DNA from: Thiodiazotropha sp040507005 | GTDB taxonomy: Bacteria > Pseudomonadota > Gammaproteobacteria > Chromatiales > Chromatiaceae | DNA length: 52,425 bases | Assembly (NCBI GenBank): GCA_040507005.1 | Contig: JBEVVS010000010.1 | Coordinates: 1 to 52,425 of the forward strand | Direction of reading: 5' to 3' | Part shown: one piece after another, positions 44,380-52,425 of the stretch | Numbering within the stretch: position 1 is the first letter of the stretch | Layout: every line of letters starts with the position of its first letter | Translations under genes and position numbers: made by a program | The notes under the pieces: generated by a model | Told to the model about the DNA's origin: nothing | Seen by the model: only the letters and a program-made list of their open reading frames with translations | The model's database searches: none

Positions 44380-44679
44380 TCAGGATTTGAACAGATCCTC
44401 CGCCGCTTGGCGCAGGGCATCTTGCGATGCGTCCGTGCCACTGCCCGCACTCTCCTCTGTGGGTTCGAAGTAACCACAGAAGTTGGCGCTCTCCTTATCC
44501 ATAACCCGCTCCGCCATGGGTTCTTCACACTGATTGGGCCGGTTCGCTGCATACCAGCGGCAGTTTCGACATACCCGTGTCGGTTTGCCACAGGAGCGGC
44601 AGGTGGTTTCACGCCCGTAATCGACGGCTTCCAGGTTAGTTCCGCACTGCCAGCATCTGCCCTTGACTGCGTCATTCAT
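44380..44679 (-). CDS. Small zinc-ribbon-like protein
   Basis: A 99-residue protein with CxxC pairs: CWQCG, CRSCG, CRNC, then single Cys at positions 51 and 68 within NQCEEP and NFCGYF. The first two pairs look like a zinc ribbon, and the second set may bind metal too. Proteins of this size and pattern are usually annotated only as hypothetical. It is 18 bases downstream of the SCO gene on the same strand, so they may be transcribed together. Confidence 0.62.
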   Translation of the reverse strand: MNDAVKGRCWQCGTNLEAVDYGRETTCRSCGKPTRVCRNCRWYAANRPNQCEEPMAERVMDKESANFCGYFEPTEESAGSGTDASQDALRQAAEDLFKS

Positions 44680-44697
44680 CTCTCGCTTGCCTCCCCA

Positions 44698-45381
44698 CTA
44701 TTGGGCTGTTTTCCCTTGACTGCTGAGGGCAATGAAATCATGTGCCATCTTTTCGGCGTCATGGGGCGGGCTGAAATAGGCATGCAACATACCTTGCGGG
44801 TCCACCAGGATAATCGAGGCGGAGTGGTCTATCACATAGCCCATGGCACTCTCCTCGGTCTCGACCCGTTTGTAGAGAATGCCCAGGGGTTTGGTCAGTT
44901 CTTGCAGGGCCTCTTCAGGACCGGTCGCACCGACGAAGGTCGGATCGAAATAGGTCACATAATCGGACAGACGTTGAAGGCTGTCCCGTTCGGGATCGAC
45001 CGATACGAAAGTGACCTGATAGGGCTCGGTGCTCGCCTGGGTCTGGATTTTGTTATGCATCTCAGAAAACAGGGCCATGGTGGTGGGACAGATATCCGGG
45101 CAATAGGTATAGCCGAAACTCATGAATGTCCAGTGACCCAGCAGGCTCTGATTATCAAAGGATGCACCCTTGTGAGTGGTGAGAGAAAACGGCTTGAGCG
45201 GCCTTAATTCAGGCAGCCGCATGGCCTGCTCGAATTTCACCGGTTCTGCCACGGGTGCTGATGATCTCTGCATTGACAGGCTATACCAGGCGATTAAGCC
45301 CGCAACGACGGAGAGGGCGATCAGCAGCGGTATCGCGTTGGGACGCGACGCGTCGTTATCTTTCGTTGTGCTGTTATTCAT
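44698..45381 (-). CDS. SCO1/SenC family copper chaperone
   Basis: A 227-residue thioredoxin-fold SCO protein with an N-terminal anchor helix (~17-37). The copper ligands are C94 and C98 in YCPDICP and H186 in VIDHSASIILV. SCO proteins help build the CuA site of cytochrome oxidase or handle copper and redox in the periplasm. Its start overlaps the ctaA stop by eight bases. No oxidase CuA subunit is visible here. Confidence 0.9.
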   Translation of the reverse strand: MNNSTTKDNDASRPNAIPLLIALSVVAGLIAWYSLSMQRSSAPVAEPVKFEQAMRLPELRPLKPFSLTTHKGASFDNQSLLGHWTFMSFGYTYCPDICPTTMALFSEMHNKIQTQASTEPYQVTFVSVDPERDSLQRLSDYVTYFDPTFVGATGPEEALQELTKPLGILYKRVETEESAMGYVIDHSASIILVDPQGMLHAYFSPPHDAEKMAHDFIALSSQGKTAQ

Positions 45382-46378
45382 ATCTTCTTGAAACCCATGT
45401 AAGTATTACCAAAAGCAAAAGCAACAGGGCGGCACCACCATTGTGGGCTACTGCGATGCTCAAGGGAAGATGTCCGAGCACATTACTGATGCCGAGGGTG
45501 ATCTGCAGTGTCAGCAGCAAGAGTAGGGTTAATCCCAGCTTTCTCAGTAAGGGAACGGAATTCGGACGAGTCAGGCGCCATACCAATAGGCCCAGGATGA
45601 GTGTTGTGATCAGGGCGCCGATCCGATGGGTGATGTGGATAGCGGCCCTGGCACTGTTATCGAGCACGCCGAATTCATAATTGATACCCAGCCCCCGCCA
45701 CAGGACGAAGGCCTCGCTGAAATCCATCTCAGGCCACCAGGAGCCGGCATAGCAGGTGGGAAACTCGCTACAGGCCAGGGCGGCGTAATTGGTGCTGGTC
45801 CAGCCCCCTAATGAGATCTGCAACAACAGCACCAGGAGTGAGAGCTGTATCCATCTGCGCAGTGACTGGGAGGTGTGCAAGGCATGAAGAGAGCCCACTG
45901 GCCGTAACTTAAGCACCAGCAGACCCAACAGCACGAAAGTGGCGAAACCCCCAAGCAGATGGGCGGTGACAATCGCCGGTTTCACCAATAGGGTAACGGT
46001 CCACATACCCAGGGCGGCCTGAAATATCACCAGCAGCAGTAGCAGGGTGGGCAGCAGCAGGGGTTGATTGATATGGCGCCGTTCGCGCCAGGCGATGATT
46101 GCTAGCAACAGAATGGCCAATCCCAGGCTGCCTGCCATATAGCGATGCACCATCTCTTTCCAGGCCTTGCCCTGATCCAGCGGGCGATCGGCGAAGGCGC
46201 GGTTGGCATCCGCAACCGCAGTCTCATTGACAGGCACCACAATCTTGCCATAGCAGCCAGGCCAGTCCGGACAGCCCAGACCTGCGTCTGAAAGGCGCAC
46301 ATATGCGCCTACCAGGATGACGCCGAAGGCCAGCAGACAGGTGATTATCGCAAGACGATACTGGTTATGTCTTTTCAT
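45374..46378 (-). CDS. ctaA: Heme A synthase (CtaA/COX15)
   Basis: About 334 residues with seven or eight membrane helices. LSDAGLGCPDWPGCYGK near the N-terminus, MVHRYMAG, TAHLLGGFATF and HITHRIGALITT supply the family cysteines and heme-ligand histidines. It turns heme O into heme A, so an aa3-type oxidase is expected elsewhere in the genome. I prefer the ATG at 46378 (MKRHNQYRL); an upstream ATG at 46414 would add 12 residues. ctaB, which makes heme O, is not in the window. It is divergent from the oxidase-like gene. Confidence 0.92.
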   Translation of the reverse strand: MKRHNQYRLAIITCLLAFGVILVGAYVRLSDAGLGCPDWPGCYGKIVVPVNETAVADANRAFADRPLDQGKAWKEMVHRYMAGSLGLAILLLAIIAWRERRHINQPLLLPTLLLLLVIFQAALGMWTVTLLVKPAIVTAHLLGGFATFVLLGLLVLKLRPVGSLHALHTSQSLRRWIQLSLLVLLLQISLGGWTSTNYAALACSEFPTCYAGSWWPEMDFSEAFVLWRGLGINYEFGVLDNSARAAIHITHRIGALITTLILGLLVWRLTRPNSVPLLRKLGLTLLLLLTLQITLGISNVLGHLPLSIAVAHNGGAALLLLLLVILTWVSRRYE

Positions 46379-46509
46379 CACACCAAGGTACGATATGAGC
46401 CATTCCAATGGCAAATTTGTGCAGGCTAGGGCCTGCCCATCCGATTATATCGGTATCTTGGCATCAGGCGAATGGCGTAGCTGAATGCCCATAACAGGAG
46501 TTTTGGATC

Positions 46510-47877
46510 TTGATTAACATTGATGACAGTCGGGTTATCGGCATGGTCATACCCCAGCAGGCACATCGGGTCCTGGCCCTGAGATGGTTGCAGTTGGGGG
46601 TGCTTGCATTGGGACTGGCTGGGTTGTTCGCCCTGCTGTTGGTACTCTCGCGCACCCCGGGCAGCGAGTCCTTCTTCCCCTGGGTGGACTTTTTCCGCAC
46701 CGCGCTGGTGGTGCATGTGGATCAGTCTGTATTGATCTGGTTCCTTGCCATGGCGGGGCTGGTTTGGTGTTTGAGTTCGCAACCGGGTGCTGGATCGATA
46801 CGGCTTCAGAGCCTGGCCTTTGGGTTGGCCTTGTTAGGTACCCTGGGGGTCGCTCTATCCGCCTTTATCGGGGATGGAGCGCCGCTGATGAACAACTATG
46901 TGCCGGTCCTGCAGAGGCCGCTGTTTTTTCTCATGCTGGGATTGTTCGGGCTGGGTATCGCATTCCAGGCGCTGCTCGGTCTGAATGCCACCCGTGACGC
47001 CCTTCGGGGGCAGCACCTGCCGAGCCTGGCGGCATTCACCCTTGCCATCGCTCTGCTGGTCTCCCTCGCGGCACTGTTGACGGCCTGGTGGCAGATGCCC
47101 CCGGACGTGACCGGGCAGAGTTACTACGAATATCTTTTCTGGGGAGCCGGGCACACCCTGCAGTTCGCCTATACCCAGTTGATCATCCTGGCCTGGCTGT
47201 GGCTTGCCCTGCATAGCGGGGTGAGCCTGCCCGGTGATCCCCGCTGGTATTTCTGGCTCTTGATTCTGGGTATAGCGCCGGTGATATGGGTCCCGGTGAT
47301 CTACCTGCTTCATCAGACAGTAAGCATCGAATCCCGCACCGCCTTCACCCAGCTGATGCAATATGGGGGAGGTTTGGCGGTGACGCCGATCGGTCTGCTG
47401 ATCTTGATCGGTCTGCTGCGTGCGGACAGGGCAGGGCCTGAGGAAAGGCCCCTGCGCCGCAGCCTGTGGATGTCGATGCTGCTGTTCTTTTCCGGCGGCG
47501 CCATCGCCCTCTTCATCTCCGGCGTCAACACCATCATTCCCGCCCACTACCATGGCTCTATTGTTGGGGTCACCATGGGGTTGATGGGGCTGGCCTATCT
47601 GCTGTTACCCAAGCTGGGCTATCCAGCCGTACGGGGCCGCTTGGCCGAACTGCAGCCTTGGATCTATGGTGTCGGACAGATGTTGCACATTGCCGGTTTG
47701 GCCCTGTCCGGGGCGATGGGCATTCAGCGAAAGACCGCCGGTGCAGCCCAGGGTCTGGATACGCTCTCCGCCAAGTTGGCGATGGGGGTGATGGGTATCG
47801 GGGGTTTGCTTGCGGTCATCGGCGGGGTTATATTCGTTTGGATCATGTTGCGTATCTTTGTTACTGCCAGACCGTAG
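46510..47877 (+). CDS. Heme-copper-oxidase-superfamily subunit I-like membrane protein, atypical
   Basis: A 455-residue protein with about 12 membrane helices. It keeps a His in helix 2 (H69, VVHVDQSVLIWF) and the H-x-H of helix 10 (H346/H348 in PAHYHGSIVGVTMG, like AHFHYV of oxidases), which bind heme in the family. For the copper site there is H215 (GAGHTLQFAYTQ) but no HPEVY Tyr at the normal place and no HH pair; only H268 (IYLLHQ) is near. It is therefore a divergent oxidase or NO-reductase-like protein and may not reduce oxygen. The TTG start has AGGAG nine bases ahead. It precedes the thioredoxin gene by 42 bases. Confidence 0.68.
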   Translation: MINIDDSRVIGMVIPQQAHRVLALRWLQLGVLALGLAGLFALLLVLSRTPGSESFFPWVDFFRTALVVHVDQSVLIWFLAMAGLVWCLSSQPGAGSIRLQSLAFGLALLGTLGVALSAFIGDGAPLMNNYVPVLQRPLFFLMLGLFGLGIAFQALLGLNATRDALRGQHLPSLAAFTLAIALLVSLAALLTAWWQMPPDVTGQSYYEYLFWGAGHTLQFAYTQLIILAWLWLALHSGVSLPGDPRWYFWLLILGIAPVIWVPVIYLLHQTVSIESRTAFTQLMQYGGGLAVTPIGLLILIGLLRADRAGPEERPLRRSLWMSMLLFFSGGAIALFISGVNTIIPAHYHGSIVGVTMGLMGLAYLLLPKLGYPAVRGRLAELQPWIYGVGQMLHIAGLALSGAMGIQRKTAGAAQGLDTLSAKLAMGVMGIGGLLAVIGGVIFVWIMLRIFVTARP

Positions 47878-47919
47878 CACTCCTGCATAAGCCATATAAG
47901 ATTCAACAACGGACAGCCA

Positions 47920-48408
47920 ATGAGACGATGCATCTATCTGTGCTTTCTAAGCCTGTGCTTCAGCAGCGCCTTGCCGGCCGGTGAAGGCTACCCGCAGGCA
48001 CCTGATTTCACGCTGCAAGGGCGGGAGATGTCTGTCTCACTCAATGACTATAGGGGTAAGGTGGTACTGCTGGATTTCTGGGCCTCCTGGTGTGTGCCGT
48101 GCAGGGCATCCTTTCCCTGGATGAATAGGATTCAGAGCAGATACAAGCAACAGGGCTTGGTGGTCATCGCGGTCAATCTTGACAAGGATCGAAAAATGGC
48201 AGACAGCTTCCTCTCCAAGACCAAGGCTGAGTTCACCCTGGTGTTCGATCCCAAGGGTGAGGTGGCAAGTGAATATGGTTTGCAAGGAATGCCGGCCTCT
48301 TTTCTGATCGATGGACAGGGTCATATTCTTGAATCTCATGTGGGTTTTTTTGAATCAGAAAAAGCCCAGCGGGAGCAGCAGATCAAGAAGCTTTTGAATT
48401 CACTGTAG
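47920..48408 (+). CDS. TlpA/ResA-like periplasmic thioredoxin
   Basis: A 162-residue protein with a signal peptide (cleavage after SALPA, residue 20) and a thioredoxin domain with WCVPC (C58, C61) and the cis-Pro in GMPASFLID. Such proteins keep cysteines reduced in the periplasm, for example in cytochrome c assembly. It is the first gene of a run with DUF4266, DUF3570 and ApbE genes, so it may reduce cysteines of one of these. Confidence 0.88.
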   Translation: MRRCIYLCFLSLCFSSALPAGEGYPQAPDFTLQGREMSVSLNDYRGKVVLLDFWASWCVPCRASFPWMNRIQSRYKQQGLVVIAVNLDKDRKMADSFLSKTKAEFTLVFDPKGEVASEYGLQGMPASFLIDGQGHILESHVGFFESEKAQREQQIKKLLNSL

Positions 48409-48538
48409 GAAGGCGCTGCGGTCTCATATCCTGGAAGAGTGTGGTATCTGTCGATTAAGAGTTATTTAAGGAACCTTTGCTCTAATTCACCCATTTCATT
48501 TACGTCTTAAGCAACCGTATCACGGAGTGAGTAACAGC

Positions 48539-48757
48539 ATGCACAAAGTGGCCGTCCTGATGATCCCAGCCAGCATCATGCTTTATGGTTGCGCAAATCT
48601 TGGAGTTGAACCCTGGGAGCGTGATCTACTAGCAAAGCCAGAGATGCAGCTGATCGCCGACCCCGTGGAAGCGGGACTGGACGATCATATCTATTTCAGT
48701 AAGGAGGCCTCCAGTGGCGGACGTAGTTTTGCCGGCGGAGGTTGCGGGTGCAATTGA
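48539..48757 (+). CDS. DUF4266 lipoprotein
   Basis: A 72-residue lipoprotein. The lipobox LYGC places the lipid on Cys18. The mature part contains GVEPWERDLLAKPEMQL and ends GGRSFAGGGCGCN, with C69 and C71 almost at the C-terminus. This is the DUF4266 pattern. GGAG at 48524 fits the ATG at 48539. The gene overlaps the DUF3570 gene by 16 bases at most. Function unknown; the C-terminal Cys pair may be a redox or metal site. Confidence 0.78.
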   Translation: MHKVAVLMIPASIMLYGCANLGVEPWERDLLAKPEMQLIADPVEAGLDDHIYFSKEASSGGRSFAGGGCGCN

Positions 48758-50031
48758 AAAAGCAGAAAAAGATACGCGCCGCCCTGACGGCAGCCACCTG
48801 CAGCCTGTTGGGGATACAGGGTGCCGATGTGGCGGCGGAAGAGGGGGATTGGGATTTTGACAGCGCGGTGCTCTTCTATTCCGAAGTGGACCGTGTCAGC
48901 GCCATTGAACCGGTGGCCACTGCAAAACGGGATTTCGGTGACGAGCGGTTTCTCAACCTGAAGCTGGTTTTCGATTCCTTAACCGGTGCATCCGCAAACG
49001 GGGCGACACCGAGTGATCAAGCACAAACCTTTACCCGTCCGTCAGGGGAGGGCGTGTATACCACTGACGCAGACGAAACACCCCTCGACGATACCTTCAA
49101 GGATTTTCGTGTTGCCTTGAGTGGTCAATGGGATCAGCCGATCAATCGGGATTACAAAACCAGTTTCGGCGCCAACTTCTCTGCCGAGTACGACTATCTT
49201 TCCATGAGTGTTAACGCCTCTCTGGCACGGGATTTCAATAAGCGCAATACCACCGTCAATGCCGGCATCTCCATCGCCAACGACACCATCAGCCCGGATG
49301 GGGATATTCCCATCGGTTTCTCCAGTATGGTTATCGATAGCGGTCAGGCCGGATTCGACCAGGCCTTCAAGGCGACCCGCGAGGGTGAAGATGACAGCAA
49401 GACCACCGTTGATCTGATCTTTGGCATTACCCAGGTGATCAGTCGCCAGACGCTGATGCAGTTGAGCTACTCCCTCAGCGATACCAGTGGTTATCTGACT
49501 GATCCGTTTAAAATCCTCAGTGTGGTGGGAGCTGATGGCCGCCCGCTTGACTATCGCTATGAGCTTCGTCCCGATTCGCGTTTGAAGCAGAGTCTCTATT
49601 GGCAGGCCAAACACCACTTCAACCGGGATATCCTCGATCTCTCCTATCGTCTCTATTGGGATGATTGGGATATCACCTCCCATACCATTGATGTGCGTTA
49701 CCGCTGGATGCTCAATGGGGGACACTTTGTGGAACCCCACTTTCGTTACTATCTGCAAAGCGAGGCCGATTTCTATCAAAGATTTCTGCGTCAGGGAGAG
49801 TCCCTGCCGGAGTACGCCTCCGCCGACTACCGTCTCGGTGAATTGACCGGGATCACCCTGGGATTGAAGTATGGTATGAAACTGGCCAATGAAAGGGAGA
49901 TGAGTCTGCGCTTGGAATACTATCTGCAGAGTGGCGACAATACGGATGCGGATGCCCCAGGTATTCTCAGTGAGCTGGAACTCTTTCCAGACGTGGAGGC
50001 GGTTATCATGCAGTTCAGCTACAATTTTTAA
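48748..50031 (+). CDS. DUF3570 protein, probable flavinylated outer-membrane beta-barrel
   Basis: About 427 residues, with an N-terminal export signal (ALTAATCSLLGIQGADVAAEEG) and then many alternating polar/hydrophobic strands ending in Phe (QFSYNF), as in outer-membrane barrels. Near residues 76-82 is DSLTGAS, which fits the ApbE flavinylation pattern Dxx(S/T)GA(T/S); the acceptor would be the Thr (bases 48982-48984). DUF3570 has been reported in genome-mining work as an ApbE substrate. GTG 48748 has GGAGG six bases upstream; TTG 48742 is the longest frame. apbE follows 39 bases later in the same frame. Confidence 0.8.
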   Translation: MQLKKQKKIRAALTAATCSLLGIQGADVAAEEGDWDFDSAVLFYSEVDRVSAIEPVATAKRDFGDERFLNLKLVFDSLTGASANGATPSDQAQTFTRPSGEGVYTTDADETPLDDTFKDFRVALSGQWDQPINRDYKTSFGANFSAEYDYLSMSVNASLARDFNKRNTTVNAGISIANDTISPDGDIPIGFSSMVIDSGQAGFDQAFKATREGEDDSKTTVDLIFGITQVISRQTLMQLSYSLSDTSGYLTDPFKILSVVGADGRPLDYRYELRPDSRLKQSLYWQAKHHFNRDILDLSYRLYWDDWDITSHTIDVRYRWMLNGGHFVEPHFRYYLQSEADFYQRFLRQGESLPEYASADYRLGELTGITLGLKYGMKLANEREMSLRLEYYLQSGDNTDADAPGILSELELFPDVEAVIMQFSYNF

Positions 50032-50070
50032 GATCGAATAATCCTCCATCCCCCAATCAGGATTGGCCTA

Positions 50071-51009
50071 TTGGATATGCCTTCATCAGGACCAACAGCA
50101 AACTCAGAAGCCTACAGGCTGGGAAGTGCGCTTAACCTGGAAGAGGCAGACGGTTATTGGCGAGGGCGCTTCAAGGCCATGGCGAGTCCCTGTGAACTCT
50201 TTATGGAGATCGATGACGAAGAGCAGGCGAGGGGGATTCTAAAGGCAGCTGCAGAGGAAACCTGGCGGATTGAACAGAAGTTCAGCCGTTACAGTGACGA
50301 CAACACAATCCATCAGATCAACAACAGCCAAGGTCGCGCCGTCGAAGTGGACGATGAGGTGGCTCATCTCCTCGACTTCGCCCAGCAGTGTTGGGAACTC
50401 AGCGACGGCCTGTTCGATATCACGTCAGGGATCTTGCGCCGGGTATGGCGATTTGACGGTGGCAGTAAACTACCCCACACAAAAGCTGTTCAGGCCTTGC
50501 TGCCGCTCATCGGATGGCAACACGTGGATTGGTCACGCCCCTATTTCACCTTGCCTGATCAGATGGAGATCGACTTCGGCGGGATCGGCAAGGAGTATGC
50601 GGTTGACCGGGCGTTGCTGCTATTACAGCAGATGACCGACGCTAAGCTGCTGCTCAATTTCGGTGGCGATATCAACACCAACGGACGCAACGGCGGGGAC
50701 GGTGCCTGGTCGATTGGTATCGAAGACCCCAACCAACCTGATTCCGCCACTGCCCTGTTGAAAATCCGCCAGGGCGCATTGGCCACCAGCGGTGACACCC
50801 GTCGCTATCTGTTCCGCGATGGTCAACGCTACGGGCATGTATTGAATCCATTAACCGGATGGCCCGTGGAACATGCACCGCGCTCAGTTACCGTGACCGC
50901 GTCAACTTGCACCGAAGCGGGGATATTGGCCACCTTGGCCTTGCTGCAGGGCGAGAACGCGGAGGATTTTCTCAAACGACAACAGGTCAAATTCTGGCTG
51001 CATCGCTGA
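50071..51009 (+). CDS. apbE: FAD:protein FMN transferase (ApbE-like)
   Basis: A 312-residue ApbE-family protein. MASPCELFMEID, KFSRYSDDNTIHQIN, LFDITSGILRRVWRF, DFGGIGKEYAVDRA, LNFGGD, LATSGDTRRY and HVLNPLTGWPV are all seen. ApbE transfers FMN from FAD to Thr/Ser of target proteins. The usual EADxxxT metal motif near the C-terminus here reads EAGILAT (282-288), so the Asp is Gly284 while Thr288 is kept. No signal peptide or lipobox is present, unlike most periplasmic ApbE proteins. The TTG at 50071 has AGGA eight bases ahead; ATG 50077 is the alternative. Target is probably the DUF3570 protein just upstream. Confidence 0.88.
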   Translation: MDMPSSGPTANSEAYRLGSALNLEEADGYWRGRFKAMASPCELFMEIDDEEQARGILKAAAEETWRIEQKFSRYSDDNTIHQINNSQGRAVEVDDEVAHLLDFAQQCWELSDGLFDITSGILRRVWRFDGGSKLPHTKAVQALLPLIGWQHVDWSRPYFTLPDQMEIDFGGIGKEYAVDRALLLLQQMTDAKLLLNFGGDINTNGRNGGDGAWSIGIEDPNQPDSATALLKIRQGALATSGDTRRYLFRDGQRYGHVLNPLTGWPVEHAPRSVTVTASTCTEAGILATLALLQGENAEDFLKRQQVKFWLHR

Positions 51010-51054
51010 CTGGGGTATAGACTGTGTATAGGTTGTCGACTACTGAGTCCTCTG

Positions 51055-51564
51055 ATGCTCTACTTTTCCTATGGGTCCAATATGTCGAGCAGGCGACTCT
51101 TGAGTCGAGTGCCCTCGGCGGAATATGTCACCACTGCCCTGTTGCCTGGTCACGACCTGCGCTTTCATAAGAAGAGCCTGGACGGATCGGCAAAATGCGA
51201 TGCCTTTGCAACCCGGAATGACGAACATGCAGTGAGAGGGGTCATCTACCGGATAGCCGAGTCACACAAGGCTTCATTGGATCGCATAGAGGGTCTGGGA
51301 AAGGGATATGAGGAAAAAACCGTTGAGATCCTAGCCTCCACAGATGAGATCCTGGTTGCCTACACCTATTACGCCACTTTCATCGATCATAGATTGAAAC
51401 CATACCATTGGTACAAGCAGCACGTGCTGACCGGTGCATTGGAATATGCATTGCCCGAGCGTTATATCGACAGACTTCACAGGATTGAGGCAATAGATGA
51501 TCCAGATCCGCAGCGACACGCGGACGAGATTGCAATCTATGGGGATAACCTGACGCAGAGATAA
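51055..51564 (+). CDS. Gamma-glutamylcyclotransferase-like (GGCT/AIG2) protein
   Basis: A 169-residue protein with the N-terminal YFSYGSNMSSRRL substrate-binding motif, RGVIYRI and LDRIEGLGKGYEE with the catalytic Glu, typical of the GGCT/AIG2 (BtrG-like) fold. Such enzymes cyclise gamma-glutamyl amines or amino acids to 5-oxoproline; the substrate is not known here. It lies 45 bases after apbE on the same strand and may be co-transcribed, but a link is not obvious. Confidence 0.83.
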   Translation: MLYFSYGSNMSSRRLLSRVPSAEYVTTALLPGHDLRFHKKSLDGSAKCDAFATRNDEHAVRGVIYRIAESHKASLDRIEGLGKGYEEKTVEILASTDEILVAYTYYATFIDHRLKPYHWYKQHVLTGALEYALPERYIDRLHRIEAIDDPDPQRHADEIAIYGDNLTQR

Positions 51565-51665
51565 GAAATAGGGCCTTCGTAAGCCTCATAGCCAGGATTT
51601 CACTCTTTCGACTGTTTTATATATTCTATATTGGCCTATTGTTTGATCAGCCTAAAGGACTAATA

Positions 51666-51821
51666 ATGAAAAACAAGGTGTTGCTTTTGCATGTGGCAGT
51701 AATCATTGGACTTTCAGGATGCACGGGTAAACCTTCCTGCGTGGCGATTCAAAACCCTAACGAGAAAATTATTCCTGCTAAGGTTATAGGCAAAAACGAA
51801 TCCCTGGTCCAGTTCTTCTGA
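51666..51821 (+). CDS. Tiny putative lipoprotein
   Basis: A 51-residue ORF starting MKNKVLLLHVAVIIGLSGC, a good lipoprotein signal with Cys at residue 19, followed by only about 32 residues (KPSCVAIQNPNEK...). The ORF may be a short real lipoprotein or the remains of a longer one. No family recognised. Confidence 0.45.
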   Translation: MKNKVLLLHVAVIIGLSGCTGKPSCVAIQNPNEKIIPAKVIGKNESLVQFF

Positions 51822-52425
51822 ATCCTCCAAAATCAGTTCGAGTATCGGGTCAAGGTGCGTCTGGCGTGGCTTTGCATCAGAAAGTGCTTATGCTTGCTGC
51901 ATTCGCTGTAGAACGCGAATGCACGAGTTGCGCGAGGTTTTGATTGTGATGGGTAGTGAGTGACATCAAACCCAACTCTTTTACTACCTGAAATCCAATT
52001 ATCCCTCTCAAATTGGGTAGCCTATGGAAGTTTTAAGCAGAGACCATGCAGCGCCCCTTGAGGTACCTACTGGGATCGTCATAAATGAAACCTTCGACAT
52101 GCCGACGATACCAGGGAGCCGACCGTGCAAGTCTGCGAGTGAGTTTAAGTACTTCACTGTATTTAAACAAGAAATTCTCAATTCTGAAATCTGTGGAAGG
52201 CGCTCTACCCTTGAAACGAGTTACTCCATGCGATTAGAATCGATAGAGAATAAACATGGAACATTTGGCGGCATAACACAATATCTAGAGCCGGCGGCAT
52301 AATACGATAATAAGTGCCGGCAATATAATCACCGGTTATGGCCAGAGATAGATCGAGATGATAATCGATAGCACAAACTGCGTAATTGGAAACAAAGCAA
52401 TGGCATCAGTATTGCTGCTTTATTA
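51822..52425. other. Region with little recognised content
   Basis: About 600 bases to the window edge. Codon use is unlike the tidy genes upstream. One open frame of 92 codons (52024-52302, plus strand, starting MEVLSRDHAAPLEV) has no ribosome site, no known family and low hydrophobicity; I do not call it a gene with confidence. The sequence GCCGGC occurs twice close together near 52292-52320. It may be a decayed gene or an accessory region. Confidence 0.4.

Noticed and set aside
52024..52302. 92-codon ORF near the right edge
   Set aside because: No ribosome site, no family and unusual composition; kept only as part of the unexplained region.
1..52425. CRISPR arrays, tRNA or rRNA genes, insertion sequences, prophage
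   Set aside because: No spaced direct-repeat array, no tRNA-like cloverleaf, no transposase or phage gene was recognised on either strand.

Overview
The window looks like a chromosomal segment of a free-living or symbiotic gammaproteobacterium. The core gene order ubiG-mupP-yciK / amidohydrolase / mtnA / gyrA-serC-pheA-hisC-tyrA-aroA-cmk-rpsA-ihfB matches, from memory, the order in Pseudomonas. Other genes (heme A synthase, SCO, an odd heme-copper-oxidase-like protein, an ApbE/DUF3570 flavin module) point to a respiratory, possibly sulfur-oxidising lineage such as the Chromatiales or Sedimenticola/Thiodiazotropha group. That placement is inference. I saw no tRNA, rRNA, IS element, prophage or CRISPR.

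Layout. 0-4.4 kb: the end of a DUF697 GTPase-like gene, a palindromic repeat, DUF2461 and two small genes, and a CPA2 antiporter. 4.4-8.1 kb (minus strand): MTA/SAH deaminase, ubiG, mupP, yciK. 8.3-21.8 kb (plus strand): mtnA, gyrA, then a long run for serine and aromatic amino-acid synthesis (serC, serA, pheA, hisC, tyrA, aroA), cmk, rpsA, ihfB. 21.8-32.2 kb: phosphate-related genes: phoR/phoB, a CNNM/CorC transporter, ppk1, an archaeal-type phosphoglycerate mutase, an archaeal-type 2-phosphoglycerate kinase and a response regulator/PP2C phosphatase/ATPase fusion. 32.3-36 kb: an Mla-type phospholipid ABC transporter ending in a PqiC-like lipoprotein. 36-40.4 kb (minus): mfd then csiV. 40.5-44.4 kb: an LVIVD-propeller lipoprotein and an exported pentapeptide-repeat protein. 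44.4-46.4 kb (minus): ctaA, a SCO protein and a small zinc-ribbon protein. 46.5-51 kb (plus): the oxidase-like membrane protein, then TlpA-like thioredoxin, DUF4266 lipoprotein, DUF3570 protein and ApbE. 51-52.4 kb: a gamma-glutamylcyclotransferase-like protein, a tiny lipoprotein and a stretch with little recognisable content.

Most noteworthy are two modules. The first is the TlpA-DUF4266-DUF3570-ApbE cluster, where DUF3570 carries a visible flavinylation-type motif, the ApbE lacks an expected metal-ligand Asp and any signal peptide, and a heme-copper-oxidase relative with an altered copper site sits just upstream. The second is the archaeal-like phosphoglycerate mutase plus 2-phosphoglycerate kinase pair beside ppk1 and phoBR, which suggests 2,3-bisphosphoglycerate chemistry in a bacterium.
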